The notes under the pieces: generated by a model | What the model was told of the DNA's origin: nothing | What the model saw: the letters and a program-made list of their open reading frames with translations, nothing else | Database searches by the model: none | Shown: piece after piece, positions 11,638 through 22,807 of the stretch | Numbering within the stretch: position 1 is the first letter of the stretch | Layout of the letters: every line of letters starts with the position of its first letter | Assembly: GCA_020736575.1 (NCBI GenBank) | Contig: JAGPYM010000014.1 | Span: 558,001 to 622,000, forward strand | Source: Thelonectria olida | Taxonomy: Eukaryota > Ascomycota > Sordariomycetes > Hypocreales > Nectriaceae | Reading direction: 5' to 3' | DNA length: 64,000 nucleotides | Made by a program: the position numbers and the translations under genes

Positions 11638-13044
11638 ATGAGCGACTACAACCGTCGCGACGACTACGGAAACCAGCGCCCTTACCAGGGACAGGGTGGT
11701 CCTCCAGGCGGTGCTGGCCTGGCCGATTCCTACTACGGCGGGGGCAACGACGACCGCCAGCAGAACCACCCTCCGGCATACGGCCAGCAGGGAAACCAAG
11801 GCTACCGTCCTCAAGATAACCAGGGCTACCGTCCTCAAGATAACCAAGGCTACCGTCCTCAAGATAACCAGGGCTACCGTCCCCAACAAGATCAAGGTTA
11901 CCACCCTGACCAAGGATATCGCCCTCGCGAGGACCAAGGTTACGGCGGCAACCAGGGCTACGGCAACCAAGGAGACCAGGGCTACCGCACCCAGAGCGAT
12001 CAGGGCTACCGACCTCAAGGAGACGGCTACCGTCCTCCGGGTGATCAGGGATACCGTCGTGACAACGACGACGGCCCCGGCGAGGGTGATGGCGAGCGCG
12101 GCGTGTTGGGTGCTCTAGCAGGTGGTGCTGCCGGAGGCTTCGGCGGTGCCAAGTTCGGCGGCAAGGCCACCGGCCACACCAAGTCGAGCGCCGTTGTCGG
12201 TGCTCTCGTCGGCGCTTTTGCCGGCCACAAGCTCCAAGACGCAGGCGAGGACTGGAAGGATGGGCGCGACGAGAAAAAGGAGGAAGAGAAGAGACGGAAG
12301 GAAGAGGAGAAGCGCCGCAATGAGCGCAGGGACGACGACGACGATCGCCGCCGTCGCAACTCTCGCTCTCGCTCTCGCTCCAAGAGCCACTCGCCACCCC
12401 GTCGTCGCCGCGACTCTTCCAGCAGCTCGCGTGACTCTTCCCGCCATCGTCGTCACGACTCCAAGGACCGTCACCGTCGTGACTCGTCGAGCCGTCGTCG
12501 CGACCGCGAAGCCCCCCAGTCTCGAGGCGTGCACTACGCCGGCGGCTTCACGCGCTCGTCCCGCGACATCCACCTCGACGCTCACGGCGATTATAACCTG
12601 CGTGCGTCGTGCGGCCGCCCCGACGGGTCCCGCTCGTCCAGCACCATCAGCTTGAACCAGGTTCTGGAGAACGACCACGGCAGCTTCCGCTGGTACACCT
12701 CGCACGGCGGTGGCGGCGGCTCCCAGAGCTACACTGTCCAGCCCGGCGACACGCTCCGCGGCATTGCTGGCAAGTTTGGCACGTCGTTTGACGAGATTGC
12801 CCGCCACAACGGCATCAGCAACCCCGACCTGATCTACCCCAGCCAGGTCATCCAGATCCCCGGCGGTGGTGGCCACGGCGGCGGTGGTCGAGGTAACTTC
12901 GGCGCATCGGCCAGAAACGTGCGTCTTGTCGATGGTGGACAGAAGCTTGAGGCTGAGTTGAGCCGTAATGGAGAGTGGCATTTCGCCTCGATCATCTTGG
13001 ATGAGAGGATCACGAACGACAACGGTACTTTGAGGCTTATTTAG
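11638..13044 (+). CDS. CVNH-LysM lectin-like protein with glycine-zipper and RS-like regions
   Basis: A single-exon protein of 468 residues. Residues 1-150 are a Gln/Gly/Tyr-rich tract built on QGYRPQDN repeats. Residues 155-200 form a glycine zipper (GALAGGAAGGFGGAKFGG, then VVGALVGAFAGH), the motif of small membrane-associating helices. Residues 206-235 are Lys/Glu-rich, and about 235-294 are Arg/Ser-rich. The C-terminus is a cyanovirin-N homology domain split by a LysM: first CVNH half about 298-354 (RDIHLDAHGDYNLRASCG), LysM about 364-408 (YTVQPGDTLRGIAGKFG), second CVNH half about 418-468 (ARNVRLVDGGQKLEAEL). This matches the known 'type III' CVNH-LysM lectins of filamentous fungi, in which CVNH binds mannose-type glycans and LysM binds GlcNAc polymers. 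There is no signal peptide. Ligands here are inferred from the family only. Confidence 0.88.
   Translation: MSDYNRRDDYGNQRPYQGQGGPPGGAGLADSYYGGGNDDRQQNHPPAYGQQGNQGYRPQDNQGYRPQDNQGYRPQDNQGYRPQQDQGYHPDQGYRPREDQGYGGNQGYGNQGDQGYRTQSDQGYRPQGDGYRPPGDQGYRRDNDDGPGEGDGERGVLGALAGGAAGGFGGAKFGGKATGHTKSSAVVGALVGAFAGHKLQDAGEDWKDGRDEKKEEEKRRKEEEKRRNERRDDDDDRRRRNSRSRSRSKSHSPPRRRRDSSSSSRDSSRHRRHDSKDRHRRDSSSRRRDREAPQSRGVHYAGGFTRSSRDIHLDAHGDYNLRASCGRPDGSRSSSTISLNQVLENDHGSFRWYTSHGGGGGSQSYTVQPGDTLRGIAGKFGTSFDEIARHNGISNPDLIYPSQVIQIPGGGGHGGGGRGNFGASARNVRLVDGGQKLEAELSRNGEWHFASIILDERITNDNGTLRLI
11797..12055 (+). repeat. 24-bp tandem repeats encoding QGYRPQDN
   Basis: Within the CVNH-LysM gene, a 24-bp unit (CAGGGCTACCGTCCTCAAGA plus TAAC) occurs three times almost identically and then a fourth, altered time. 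It is followed by degenerate QGY-type units to about 12055. All units keep the frame, so a gain or loss of units would change the length of the N-terminal tract without breaking the protein. This is a coding minisatellite, not a CRISPR array: there are no spacers. Confidence 0.85.
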
Positions 13045-13245
13045 GATGGAAAATCGGTTGTGTCTTAGCAGATTGAGTATGGCAGGAGTCCAATACATCG
13101 CTCATGAGTTGTTCGTTTGACAGGCTTTGTTCTTCATGCAGGTTTCTTCGTGACATAGCGGTAACTGCCATGGCCATTTGATGACAACGCAGTGGGCAAT
13201 ATCTGATATGTCCGACCTTCCTACCTTAAATCTACGAGATTTGTC

Positions 13246-15051
13246 TCACATGATGAATATACCAGCTCGCGGCAATAGCCTCGTCCATCTCTCTGCCGGA
13301 TTTCTAGCCCAAATGAGACGAAGATGCTCCAAGGCCTTGACCAGGTTCAAGAACCCGCTCCTCATGTAGTGCTGAAACAGATATCCCTGGAAGAAGGATT
13401 TGTGCTCGTCCAGCACGCAAGCGGATGCTGCGATGAAGGATGCCCAGACAAGGACTTGCTCGCCCGGCGAGTCATCAGGAAACCTCCCCACGGTATCGAT
13501 GAACTTCTGTACCCGAAAGACAGAGGCTAGGGGTTGGTCGTGGGCGAGTAAAGTATGGTCCTGCTGGAACTGATTCAAGTATATATCTTGAGCTTGGCTG
13601 ATCAAATCGACTACGAGCGAGACGGCTTCTTCGTGTTCCGGATGTTGACGTATGCAATGATTGAGGCAATCGAATGCCTCGAGCCTGCGATCCGGAGACG
13701 ACATGATAGCGAGACCACTTTCCTCGCTGAGAAGAGGTGCAGCGTATGTGAGCAGCCTGGGGTGATTTGGTCAGTCTGGAGATACCCGCGATAGCCATTG
13801 ATGCCCAGTAAGAGGGTGGAATGGGAGGAAATATGAGGATAACTCACTTATGGGTTTGCCGGTTAATGAACTCTCCCAGCTCTCCACCCCCAATCGCCTC
13901 TTCGCCGCCCATTGCCTCAACTGCTGACTGGAGTAGCCGACAAAGAATGGTAAAGTCCGAGTCGCCCGTTACCATTGCGCTTGTCAAGAGCACCAGAATG
14001 GTGAGGAGGATCGTGTGTCGATTTTGGGCGTCACTTTCGTGAAAGCCGCGGGACTTGAGGCGTACGATTGCTCGTGTGTACAGCCCACGAGGCTCGGCAC
14101 CCGAGAATGGATCGCTTTGATGCCCAGTCATTTTGTGATGATTGTTCGAGGTGTTTGAGGCGTTGAGTGAGCGGTGAAAGGCAGAGACTGCGAGCACGGC
14201 ATCCATCAATGTTTCGTCCGTCAAGGCAACGGGCAGGATCAGGTGTCTCCATCCGTTGTGCGGCCCATCTATTACCACCATTTCGTTTGCTATTTGATCG
14301 GCGACTATCATGGAGTTAGTGAGATATTAAGAGGAAAAAGAAGAATGTTCTGAGATTGAAGCTTACAGTGACGCAGCAAGAACCTTTTCCCTGACGAAAT
14401 GTTATGAGGCAGTGGCACCGCGAAGAGAGGCAGAGGTGAGTGCCGAGCATGATGACCAGGTAGCCTTAGAGCTTGAGAACGATGATCTCCTTCACTTTTG
14501 GCACTGGAACTAATTTCAGTAGTTGATGATATGAGAGACTGTTCGCCTGTTGAGGAAGACGTTTTCTTCTGAGTTGGGCCGGTCGGTCTCTTAGAGCTAT
14601 CCTTGGCCGTCTTCTTGCCGGGCACTCTATCTATTCCCTGATGAGGACGCCATCGTATAGGGCGCTTAAATTTCTGAGCTTGATCTACATGGGATGGAAG
14701 AGCTAAAGTTTGAGCATCATCTTCTCCATTAGTCCTTGAGACTTGTCAGCCAAATTCCCGATGAACTCCAGGCTCTGCACTCACCTCAGAGCAAAAGCAC
14801 CTCGGGCCGTTTTGGTAGTGGACTTGGCCCTCGCCGACACGCCCGAGCTAAACCGATACCTAACGTGCAAACCACTACATTCTATCCCTTTTGAGCTGCA
14901 CTTGAGGCACTTGGGCTCGGTCCGATCGCAGTTTATGCGACGTTGCGAGCACTCGTAGCAGCCTTGGCCACGTTAGCAGCCGGTCTCGACTCTGGAGGGC
15001 AGGGTTCTGATGACCTTTGATCTTGGGTACGTAAGGCTTGCTCTTGGGCAT
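13246..15051 (-). CDS. Zn2Cys6 transcription factor divergent from the OPT gene
   Basis: A nuclear regulator of about 516 residues in five exons: 15051-15015, 14962-14785, 14734-14367, 14304-13848 and 13756-13246. The first junction gives IKGCYECSQRRINCDRTEPK, then CLKC and GIECSG, a full Zn2Cys6 cluster in the 'KGC.ECR.RRIKCD' style. Then come a Ser/Thr-rich linker and a C-terminal fungal transcription-factor region (PHNGWRHLILPVAL, then VLAVSAFH). The first intron's donor (GTCATC) is weak, but the splice restores the family's KGCYEC junction and the acceptor has a CTAAC branch. The gene is divergent from the OPT transporter across 1.8 kb, so a regulator-transporter pair is plausible. No target site could be identified. 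Confidence 0.85.
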
Positions 15052-16669
15052 GGCTGGATTGTATCTGAGCGAATAAATGGATAGACTCGGTGGTTCAGTC
15101 TAAGAGCCGAGATAGATGGTTCGTCTCATGTTTGTCGGATGCTGTTCCGATGTGGGCCATCTTAGTTTGTTTGGGAATAGTGGCTCACTGGTTCATTAAT
15201 TCGAGGGCATCTTGCTGCACAGCTCCAAACTCTTGCCAATTTGATTTGATAATATCAATATTCTGGCTCAAGGCCATCAACGAATCCTGGAACGAGCCTT
15301 GAACCGAACGCTGCACATCTTCGAGTCTGCTGAAGATCTACCACCACGGTTGCGTCTCATCGATGCAGGACGGTTTCTTCTATTACTATGACTTCATGAG
15401 TAGGCCAAACTTCCAGTCTTCTACTGCTCGTCTACCGCGCTGCTCCGGCTTTGGCCTTCTTTGGAAGATCTCTGCCCCTCTGACATTCTCCTGGTGGTTT
15501 GCTGGGGACGCAGATTAATCTCCATCATGTGTAAATAAGCTTCTGGGCTTGCTGTCAACTACCCAGGTAAGGTAAATTGAACGTGTGCTCTATGTTGCCG
15601 ATTAGGTATATGTTTATCACATCATTGGCCCCCGCAATTTCGATATCACATAAATTGTCCGCAGTTTGATGTGCTGTTTGAGCGCGTGCGATTGCGTGAT
15701 CTCCCACTCGTTCCGCCCAAACCGAGGCAGAGGCACAAATGCAGCACTGATTGTACTTGGGATAGCCCGTTTACAACTTTGGCCAAGGCGGAAATCATGT
15801 AGGTGTCTTCCCAAACCGACAGGTGTTGAAATCTAGTGCATGGTGTGCTCTTGTTGTCGTTATCGTTAAACATGTCACGAGCTAGGGGGGAGGAAAACAT
15901 AACGTTATCCCGGAAAAAAAGGGCTGTCTGTGATCAGTTGATTGGTTTCTACATCTCCCAATATGGCGCGTTTGTCCATGGGTGCAACCTCGGAGTTCAG
16001 TGGGATGGGACAGCTCAAATACGGAATCGATTCGAGCAGAATTGATGCCACTGAACTTGTTGGGAGTCAACGTTATTGATTCAAGAGATTTGAGAAAAAG
16101 GTGAAGAAGTTAGAAATCCGTTTAAGAGGAACGAAAGAAATACCCAAGCTCGCAAACCCATGCATGGAAAAGGCAGAGAGAGTCTTGTTTTGATGTAGTT
16201 TACTAAGCGATATATTTTTCGGATCGCAAAAGTTCATAACCTAGATAGACTAAACAGGCCAAGATCGGCTTCGTACTACGTGACTTATCATCAATCTAAG
16301 TGGAAGCACATCCCACTGGAACAACCGACCCGCGGATGCGACAATAGATCGCGCAACTGGGCCCCCAGCATCACGTACCAGTAGGATTGGATGATTTGAT
16401 CTACCAATACGGACATTATCTTGCGACGCATTGGAAGCGTTATGACGCCTTATTCAGCTAGACTTGAGATTACCTCGGACATTCTCCTGCATCGGACGAC
16501 GATTACTTGGCAAAAGCCTCCACATTCCGCGCGTGAGGCCTGAGATAGGTAGTCCATTCTATCTTCCTACGCGGTCGATTTCCGCAGTTTGACACAATCC
16601 TGCCCGTTCGTTCATGCTACAGCCTGAGTTGGCGGCCCAAGATGAGTGTTACATTGAGAGTCCCCCCAT

Positions 16670-16708
16670 GCGCGATGCACGATGCACGATGGACGCTAGA
16701 CGCTAGGA
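16670..16708. repeat. Short direct repeats (GCACGAT and GACGCTA units)
   Basis: GCGATGCACGATGCACGAT is followed directly by GGACGCTAGACGCTAGG. Each short unit is repeated in tandem about 150 nt before the OPT start codon. It may be simple replication slippage or a clustered binding site; the sequence alone does not say which. Confidence 0.5.
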
Positions 16709-16767
16709 ACCAACACGAACATGCCAGCGATAAGGCGCCTTTTAGGACTACCTCGGTCTGAAGGTAG

Positions 16768-16774
16768 TATAAAG
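16768..16774 (+). promoter_or_regulatory. TATA box of the OPT gene
   Basis: TATAAAG stands 75 nt upstream of the ATG at 16843, a typical core-promoter position. Confidence 0.45.
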
Positions 16775-16842
16775 GTCAGTCCGTAATCATATCAGCATCC
16801 TCAGCTCGCAGCTTCTCCATGAGACTCTGATTCGTTGTTGCC

Positions 16843-19808
16843 ATGGCTGCACAAGAAGGACTTTCGACGCAAGGCGTCAAGGCGCCGATCACGAAAGCCC
16901 CCTCCGACCCAAACTCTAGCACTGCTGAAGTTGGGGCTGTCAAGGAGAAGGGGCTTGTCGTGTCTACAGAGGTTTCAACTTCTGGAGAGTCGACCTATGA
17001 CTTCACTTCGCCCGAGTTTGCCAGCATCCCAGAATTGGTGAGGACCGTGGTCGACTTCGAGGATGACCCCTCCCTGCCGGTGCTCACGTTCCGATCCATC
17101 CTACTCTCCGCCATCTTTTGCACGCTGGGCAGCATAGTGTCGCAGATTTCATAGTGAGAACTGTCTCTGGAAGAGGCTTAATGCAATCATTAACTGGTCT
17201 TGACTAGCTTCCGAACAACAACAGCGCCGTTTCCAGTCTTCTTCGTCATCCTCGCCTCTGCTCCTCTGGGCCGTGTTCTGGCGCGGTGCCTTCCTAACTA
17301 TACTGTACCCCTTGGACGGTTCTCATTCTCCCTCAACCCGGGGCCATTCTCCATAAAGGAGCACGCCATTATCGGTATCGCTGCCAATGCGGGAAGCCAA
17401 GGACAATGGGCTAGTAAGTGATTGACTTAGCGGTCGTTAGAGTGTCCACACGCTGAATAAAGTAGCATTCTTGCCGACCAATGCAGCTCTCTACTATGGT
17501 ATCACTATGAAGCCTGCTGTGGCTCTCTTCTTTGGATGGGTACTGGTGTCTATCGTTTTTCAAAAGTGAAGTGACTGACTTCTTGGCTGCAGGGTGTCTC
17601 TCTGTTGGGATTTTCATTTGCCGCCATGGGTACGTTGGCTCGACGGACTGGGCCCCGAGAGAACGCAGCTCACCACTATTTCCAGTTCGCAAGATCTTGA
17701 TCGACGATCCCGAGTTCATATTTCCACTATCTCTGCAACAGGTTACTCTGTACCGCAGTATGCAGGGCACTGGTGGACACAAGCAAATGAAGGTTGGTGC
17801 ACCTTTGAAGAGGATCACGCGTGTAGGACCTGGCTAAAGAAATGATTAGATATTTTGGGTCTTGCTTTTTGCAACATTCGCGTGGCAGTTCCTCCCAGAA
17901 TACATCTTCCCGTTCGTGGCCTCTCTGGCACCTTTGTGTTGGTTTGCCAGTCGGAACCACACCGTCAATTTCCTCGGGGCTGGCCGAGGCGGTATGGGTC
18001 TTTTGAACATCACGCTGAATTGGTCGAACATCACGTCGACCGTTGTCACATATCCGTACAGCGTTCAACTACTGGTATTCGCGGGCTTCGTCCTGACGGT
18101 ATGTCTCTCATCACCATCGTGGGAAGATGATGACACACGAAGCAGCTAACAATGACTTGCGCAGACGTGGATCCTCATCCCCATCTCGTATTTCGGCAAC
18201 CTCTGGGGATCGCCGACCTACAATATCATGTCTAATGGGGTATTCCAGAAGAACGGATCTATATATCCTGTTGAATCTCTCAGTCAGTATTCTGATAGGG
18301 TCTTCTTGGTGCACATGACATGAGTAGCTGACTTCTCCAGTCTACACCGACTCGAGCGGCACACAGCATGTCAATGAGACCAGGTACGAGGAAATCGGCC
18401 TCGCCTACTCCGGTGCCCAGTACACGTGGCAGATCTTCATGGTTATTATCCCCTAAAATCTCTGAACTACAGCGAAATGACCGTATTTAACGTCGATGTT
18501 TAGTGGTACGCGTCTTATATCTCTTCCTTCGTCTGGTGCGGGCTCTTCCTCGGCCCGAAGCTTGCGCGCCTTTGGAAGGCCAGGAGGAACTTGAACGGTT
18601 ACCATAAGGATCGTCTCAGGTGAGTGAGATTCGGTAGCCCAATAAGCAGGCAAGCTGACACCTTTGCAGTGAAATCATACGCCAGTATGGTGAGATAACA
18701 AAATGGTAAGTCACATCTCCATCGATTCCCTAGATCAGATGCTCATGGAAATTCTAGGGAATGGGTAGCCCTTACTGTTGTCCCAATCAGCATGCTGTTG
18801 GGGATTGTAGCTTCAAAGTCCATCTGGATGCCACTGTGGACATACTTTGTTGCCTTGGGCTTTGGAGCGGCCGCCATGCTGCCGATGAGCTTTGTTTACG
18901 CGGTGTCGGGCTTCTCCATCAAAGTCGGCTTTTTCAACGAGCTTGTATACGGATGTGAGAAACTGAACCACCCGCACTTATCTGGACTGCGGCTAACGGC
19001 ATTTCACAATAGATATGATCGAGGCAAAGGGTTCCTCGCGACACCCGCTAGGCCAGCTAGCTTATCGTATCATCTCTGGAAATGTCTGGTACGATTCTCG
19101 TATTGTGCTGGAAGATCAAAAGGTTCGCACGCACCTCCCGTTGTGATTCGTGAAGAGATCCAAACTGATTTGAGAGTGTAGATCGGGCACTATCTCCACC
19201 TCCCTCCGCGAGATGTCATTGGCATCCAGATTATAGCCAACATGCTCGCGCTTCCCATCAACTACGGCGTCATGCGCTGGGTCATCGCCTCGAAATTCGA
19301 CTATGTGAGTGGTCGAGTGGTTGATCCTCAAGGGCAGTGGACGGGCCAGGAGTTCAAGAGCTACAACACGGCGGGCATCCAATATGCTCTCGTCGGGCCA
19401 AAGAAGCTCTTCGCCTCATCCTTTTTCAAGCCAGTGCTCTGGGGCTTCCTCGCCGGTGCAGCGGCGCCTTGTCTTCTTTGGTTGCTGCATCGACGATTCC
19501 CCCGAGCCCGGTTTGACCTGTGGAACTCGACCATCTTTTTCGCCAGCGCCGCCACCTTCTACGGCAACCTGAGCACAGGACCGTTCACGGCGATTCTCAT
19601 CGGAACGTTTACGAATTTCTATCTCTACCGATACAGGAGGGCATTTTGGAACAAGTGGGCGTACATCGGTGGCGCAGCACTGGACACGGGATACAACGCA
19701 AATCTGCTGTTCATCTTCATCTTCCTTGGGACAACAGGTGCTACAATGGCTCACTGGTGGGGGAACAATGCTGATAGTATCGAGAGGTGTTTTGCGTTGA
19801 AGGGATGA
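16843..19808 (+). CDS. OPT-family small oligopeptide transporter
   Basis: A plasma-membrane proton-coupled transporter of about 762 residues with 12-16 predicted helices. It is assembled from 13 exons (16843-17153, 17208-17413, 17466-17539, 17593-17629, 17686-17792, 17850-18098, 18165-18282, 18341-18441, 18504-18619, 18670-18705, 18758-18954, 19013-19122, 19182-19808) whose lengths sum to whole codons. The signature [20 protein letters not shown] is the hallmark of the OPT family. [29 protein letters not shown] and the C-terminal [13 protein letters not shown] also fit. The cytosolic N-terminus has no signal peptide. Members carry tetra/pentapeptides, glutathione or metal chelates; the substrate here is unknown. 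The gene is intact and sits opposite a Zn2Cys6 regulator. The DUF7704 gene starts only 113 nt after its stop. Confidence 0.93.
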
Positions 19809-19921
19809 GCAGAGTTGCTGGGTCATTTTACTAGTCTATCCATCTCGGCTGCGAATCGTGGCCGAATCATCTCCGCTATGTCCGATCATGCTTACACTAT
19901 TCCCCCGCAAACCGTCATGTC

Positions 19922-20476
19922 ATGCTTTTGCAGTTCAATCTGTCATCTTGCCTTCCGGCCTGGCCTTTCGTGCTGTTTGGCGTGATTGAGCCTCTCCTTC
20001 TGTAAGCCCATCAATCCGTGTCGCGACTCAGCCACACTGACAGTGACTCATCCAGTGTCTGGGCGTACATCAACTTTCTGCAGGATCCCTTCGAGTATTT
20101 TGCAGCTCAGACACCAAACTATGCGATAACGCGGGATGGCTTTACACCGCAGGCAGAGGCGCTGAGCTGGCAAATGGCCAATGTGCTGCTTCTACTGGCC
20201 CCAATGGCCCTCATCTGCTGCTGGACGAAGCACAGAGAGGTTGCCGTGTGGTATCTCATTGCCGTTGGATTTGCAGATATCGGGCACGTATATGCAGTGT
20301 ACCGGGGCGTTGGATCGGAATACTTTTGGAATTTTGCTGGCTACAACGACATGACGGCGGGCAACGTCGGTGCGAGTGTGTTTCTGAACATCAATCGATG
20401 GTTGACTGTGCTGGGAGTCTTTGGGACGATTGGTGGCGGTGGTGGCAAGGCGCATCATGAAAAGAAAAGTGCCTGA
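19922..20476 (+). CDS. DUF7704-like small membrane protein
   Basis: A protein of about 166 residues with four predicted transmembrane helices. Exon 1 (19922-20001) and exon 2 (20056-20476) are joined by a 54-nt intron (GTAAGC..TCCAG), giving FVLFGVIEPLLLVWAYINFL. The second part reads QMANVLLLLAPMALIC, FADIGHVYAVYRGVG, YFWNFAGYNDMTAGNVGAS and a final hydrophobic helix. This fits the family I know as DUF7704 ('..IEP..A..GA...P...', '..D.GH.Y....G...FW....WN.MTWGN.G'). Function is unknown. It lies tandem to the OPT gene on the same strand with a very short spacer. Confidence 0.8.
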
Positions 20477-20836
20477 TGAGCATTAGTAACAACGACTGGG
20501 ACTCATTGCCCAAGCTCATTCCTAGATACATTGGATAGTTAGCCCCGGTGACGAACAAAGAACTCCTCCATTCCTCTTCGAGCCGTCGACTCATTCGACA
20601 TCATCTGGACAATTTCCGTTCTGGGAAGAGCCCCGCCCACCAGCCACTGACTCACTTTGGGATCAGACCAAAGCAATCGAGATAAATACACGTCGTGATG
20701 CTCGTCTGAATGATAGTTCGCAGCAATTGAGACGAGCAAGCTACTTCAAAGCATACTCGCACAAAGGAGTGGGATCGTACATCTATCGTTTAATTCCTCA
20801 ACCGCAAAGAAAAGACCAGCTTCCAAAGTAGCAGCC
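20477..20836. other. Intergenic, no gene seen
   Basis: A 360-nt promoter-sized gap between the DUF7704 and REI1-like genes, both on the plus strand. Confidence 0.5.
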
Positions 20837-21901
20837 ATGACACCACTAACAACACCACCAACTGCAACACCAACTGCACCGCCCCCTGGACTGAGCTGTT
20901 CAATTTGCCACGTCTCCTTCGACACCGCTCAGGAGCAGCGGCGACACGCCAAGAGCGAATCTCAGTAAGCAACATCCTGATTGCCATTGAATCTTTAGTC
21001 TAACTCCCGCCCCAGTGTGGAGAACCTCAGGAAGCGAGTGGTAGCGTCTGGATTGAGCACTCTCCCGACCCCCGACAACTGTCGCGATTCAGCCCAAGCC
21101 AGTGGCCAGTCCTCGCCCAGCGACACTGATCCTGAAGATAACGTCAGCGAGAATGAGGCCACAGAGTTCCAATCCGAGGATTGCCTTTTCTGTCCAAACA
21201 GTAGCACAACCTTTGACGAAAACTTGAGCCACATGAAAACGACACACGGTCTCACAATCCCCTACCGCGACAACCTCGCTGTAGAACCCGCCACCCTAAT
21301 ATGGTACCTTCACCTGGTCATCTTCGCATACCATGAGTGCATCTCCTGCGGGACGCGACGACGTACGGTTGAGGGTGTGCAGCAACACATGCTGGACAAG
21401 GGTCACTGTCGCTTTGAGATCTCGGACGAGACAATGGAGTTTTACGATCTCGAAGGGATCAAAGGCCATGCCACTGGATCTCTTGTTCGGCCAGATGAGG
21501 ACAGCCTTCGACTCCCCTCTGGCAGTGTCATATCTCATCGAAATCAAACTTCCTCAAGCAAGCCACGACCACCTAACCGCCGGACAACATCTGGACAGGA
21601 CCAAGGTGCTCTTCTCAGCCACGCTTCTTCCGACGCCCTTACGACAAAGGACCGCAAGGATACGGCGCTGGCATCTCAGCTCTCACGTCTAAGCGTCAAG
21701 GATCAGCAGAGCTTGATACATCTGCCAGATTCTGCGCAGCGAAGTTTCTTGGTGCAAAGGAAGAAGGAAATCGACGTTGCGCGACGAAAAGAGCGAAGAG
21801 TGCAACGCATGGCTGAGAGGTTGAGAGTAGGACATGAAATACCCGGTACCCATGCAAAGGGTACGCACGGCGGCCCCATAGGTGCTACTATCGGGAGGTA
21901 A
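20837..21901 (+). CDS. REI1-like C2H2 zinc-finger protein (divergent paralogue)
   Basis: A protein of about 337 residues in two exons (20837-20964 and 21016-21901), joined at SESHVENLRKRV. It resembles the cytosolic 60S ribosome biogenesis factor REI1/ZNF622. A first finger (LSCSICHVSFDTAQEQRRH) is followed by a 'H..NL.R.V' segment. A middle finger pair follows (EDCLFCPNSSTTFDENLSHM, then HGLTIPY), then CISCGTRRRTVEGVQQHM with LDKGHCRF and MEFYDLEG. It is shorter than canonical REI1 (about 450-500 residues) and the distances between conserved blocks differ. In REI1 the role is release of shuttling factors from pre-60S particles. Whether this copy keeps it is unknown. It may be a duplicate of the true REI1 gene elsewhere in the genome. 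Confidence 0.75.
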
Positions 21902-22807
21902 AACAAAATTCCTTAAGGTGCCCGTGGGCAGGTAGTCTTGTGTCTTAGTTGTGCAATATTAATAGGACCGTGATGGAACATTTCCGTCCCAACACGCCTC
22001 ACATGTTTAATTGGACAAAGTTGTACTTCACACCACGCCTCGAGTATCTAGACCCAGTATTTTCTGCCGCGTGAGATTCACGAAACAACGCTAAAAGCCC
22101 CAAGATGGTTGAGCTCTCACCCCCGAGGCCGACTGAGCGGGAGAGATTCTGAAAAGGTGGCGACTGAGACGATTCGGGTAGAGAGACGGTATCCAACTTG
22201 ACCTGGACTCATGGCGCAGCCTGGGCTTCTTCGGCCTCCAGCCCGTAACAGGCGTCAATCTATTAAGCCAACTTCCCGGATGGGGGAGATGGAACTCTTT
22301 ATTAAATGGAAAATGGTTAAATATCGAACCTTTTTTGGCCTTTGTTTCAGCCTGGTTGAATGCAAATGAAAGGCTTCCTCGGGCTGTGGGTAGGCTTTGG
22401 CGCATCTGACTTGCTGTCAGGCCGAAGATGTAGCTTGAAGGGCGAAAAAGAATGTTTTATAGGGTTCAAAGCTGAAAGAATTCTCGGGAATGATATATGG
22501 GCCATTATCCTGCCGCTGTAAGTACGAGGAAGCTCTGGGTTTGACTAGTGGACTAAATGCTAGAGCCGTATTCAACCTGGCAGCCAGTTATCATAGACCG
22601 CTTGATACGTTCCCGCAGGGGCGTTCCTGGATGAGTCCTCTCGCGCTCTATATACCGTTTCAGTCGTCTCAGAATCGCCTCCAAGAGCACCTCTTCCTCC
22701 TTCGGCGCCTTCACTTTCTCCTTTTTATGTAGTCGAGACTCTCGATCGCGCATGCATTCAAGCTCAGCGGACCAATGGCGACAAGCATCCAGGCTGTCCT
22801 TTCCTAG
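21902..22807. other. Convergent intergenic region, no gene seen
   Basis: 0.9 kb between the convergent stops of the REI1-like gene and the ankyrin-GTPase gene. No open frame shows a domain. Confidence 0.5.

Larger units (their letters stand above)
15052..16842. other. Divergent intergenic region, no gene seen
   Basis: A 1.8-kb region between a regulator (minus) and the OPT transporter (plus). Open frames here (for example 15090-15302) lack any recognisable domain. A run of short direct repeats lies near 16670-16708 and a TATA element near 16768. Confidence 0.5.

Noticed and set aside
11797..11880. Possible CRISPR-like direct repeats
   Set aside because: The units are adjacent 24-mers without spacers, in frame within a coding sequence of a eukaryote.
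11551..12397. Long Val/Ala- and Arg-rich frames on the minus strand
   Set aside because: These are antisense translations of the QGYRPQDN repeats and the RS region, not genes.
12115..13098. 327-codon open frame opposite the CVNH-LysM gene
   Set aside because: It is the antisense shadow of a GC- and repeat-rich coding region. The plus-strand frame has recognisable CVNH and LysM domains.
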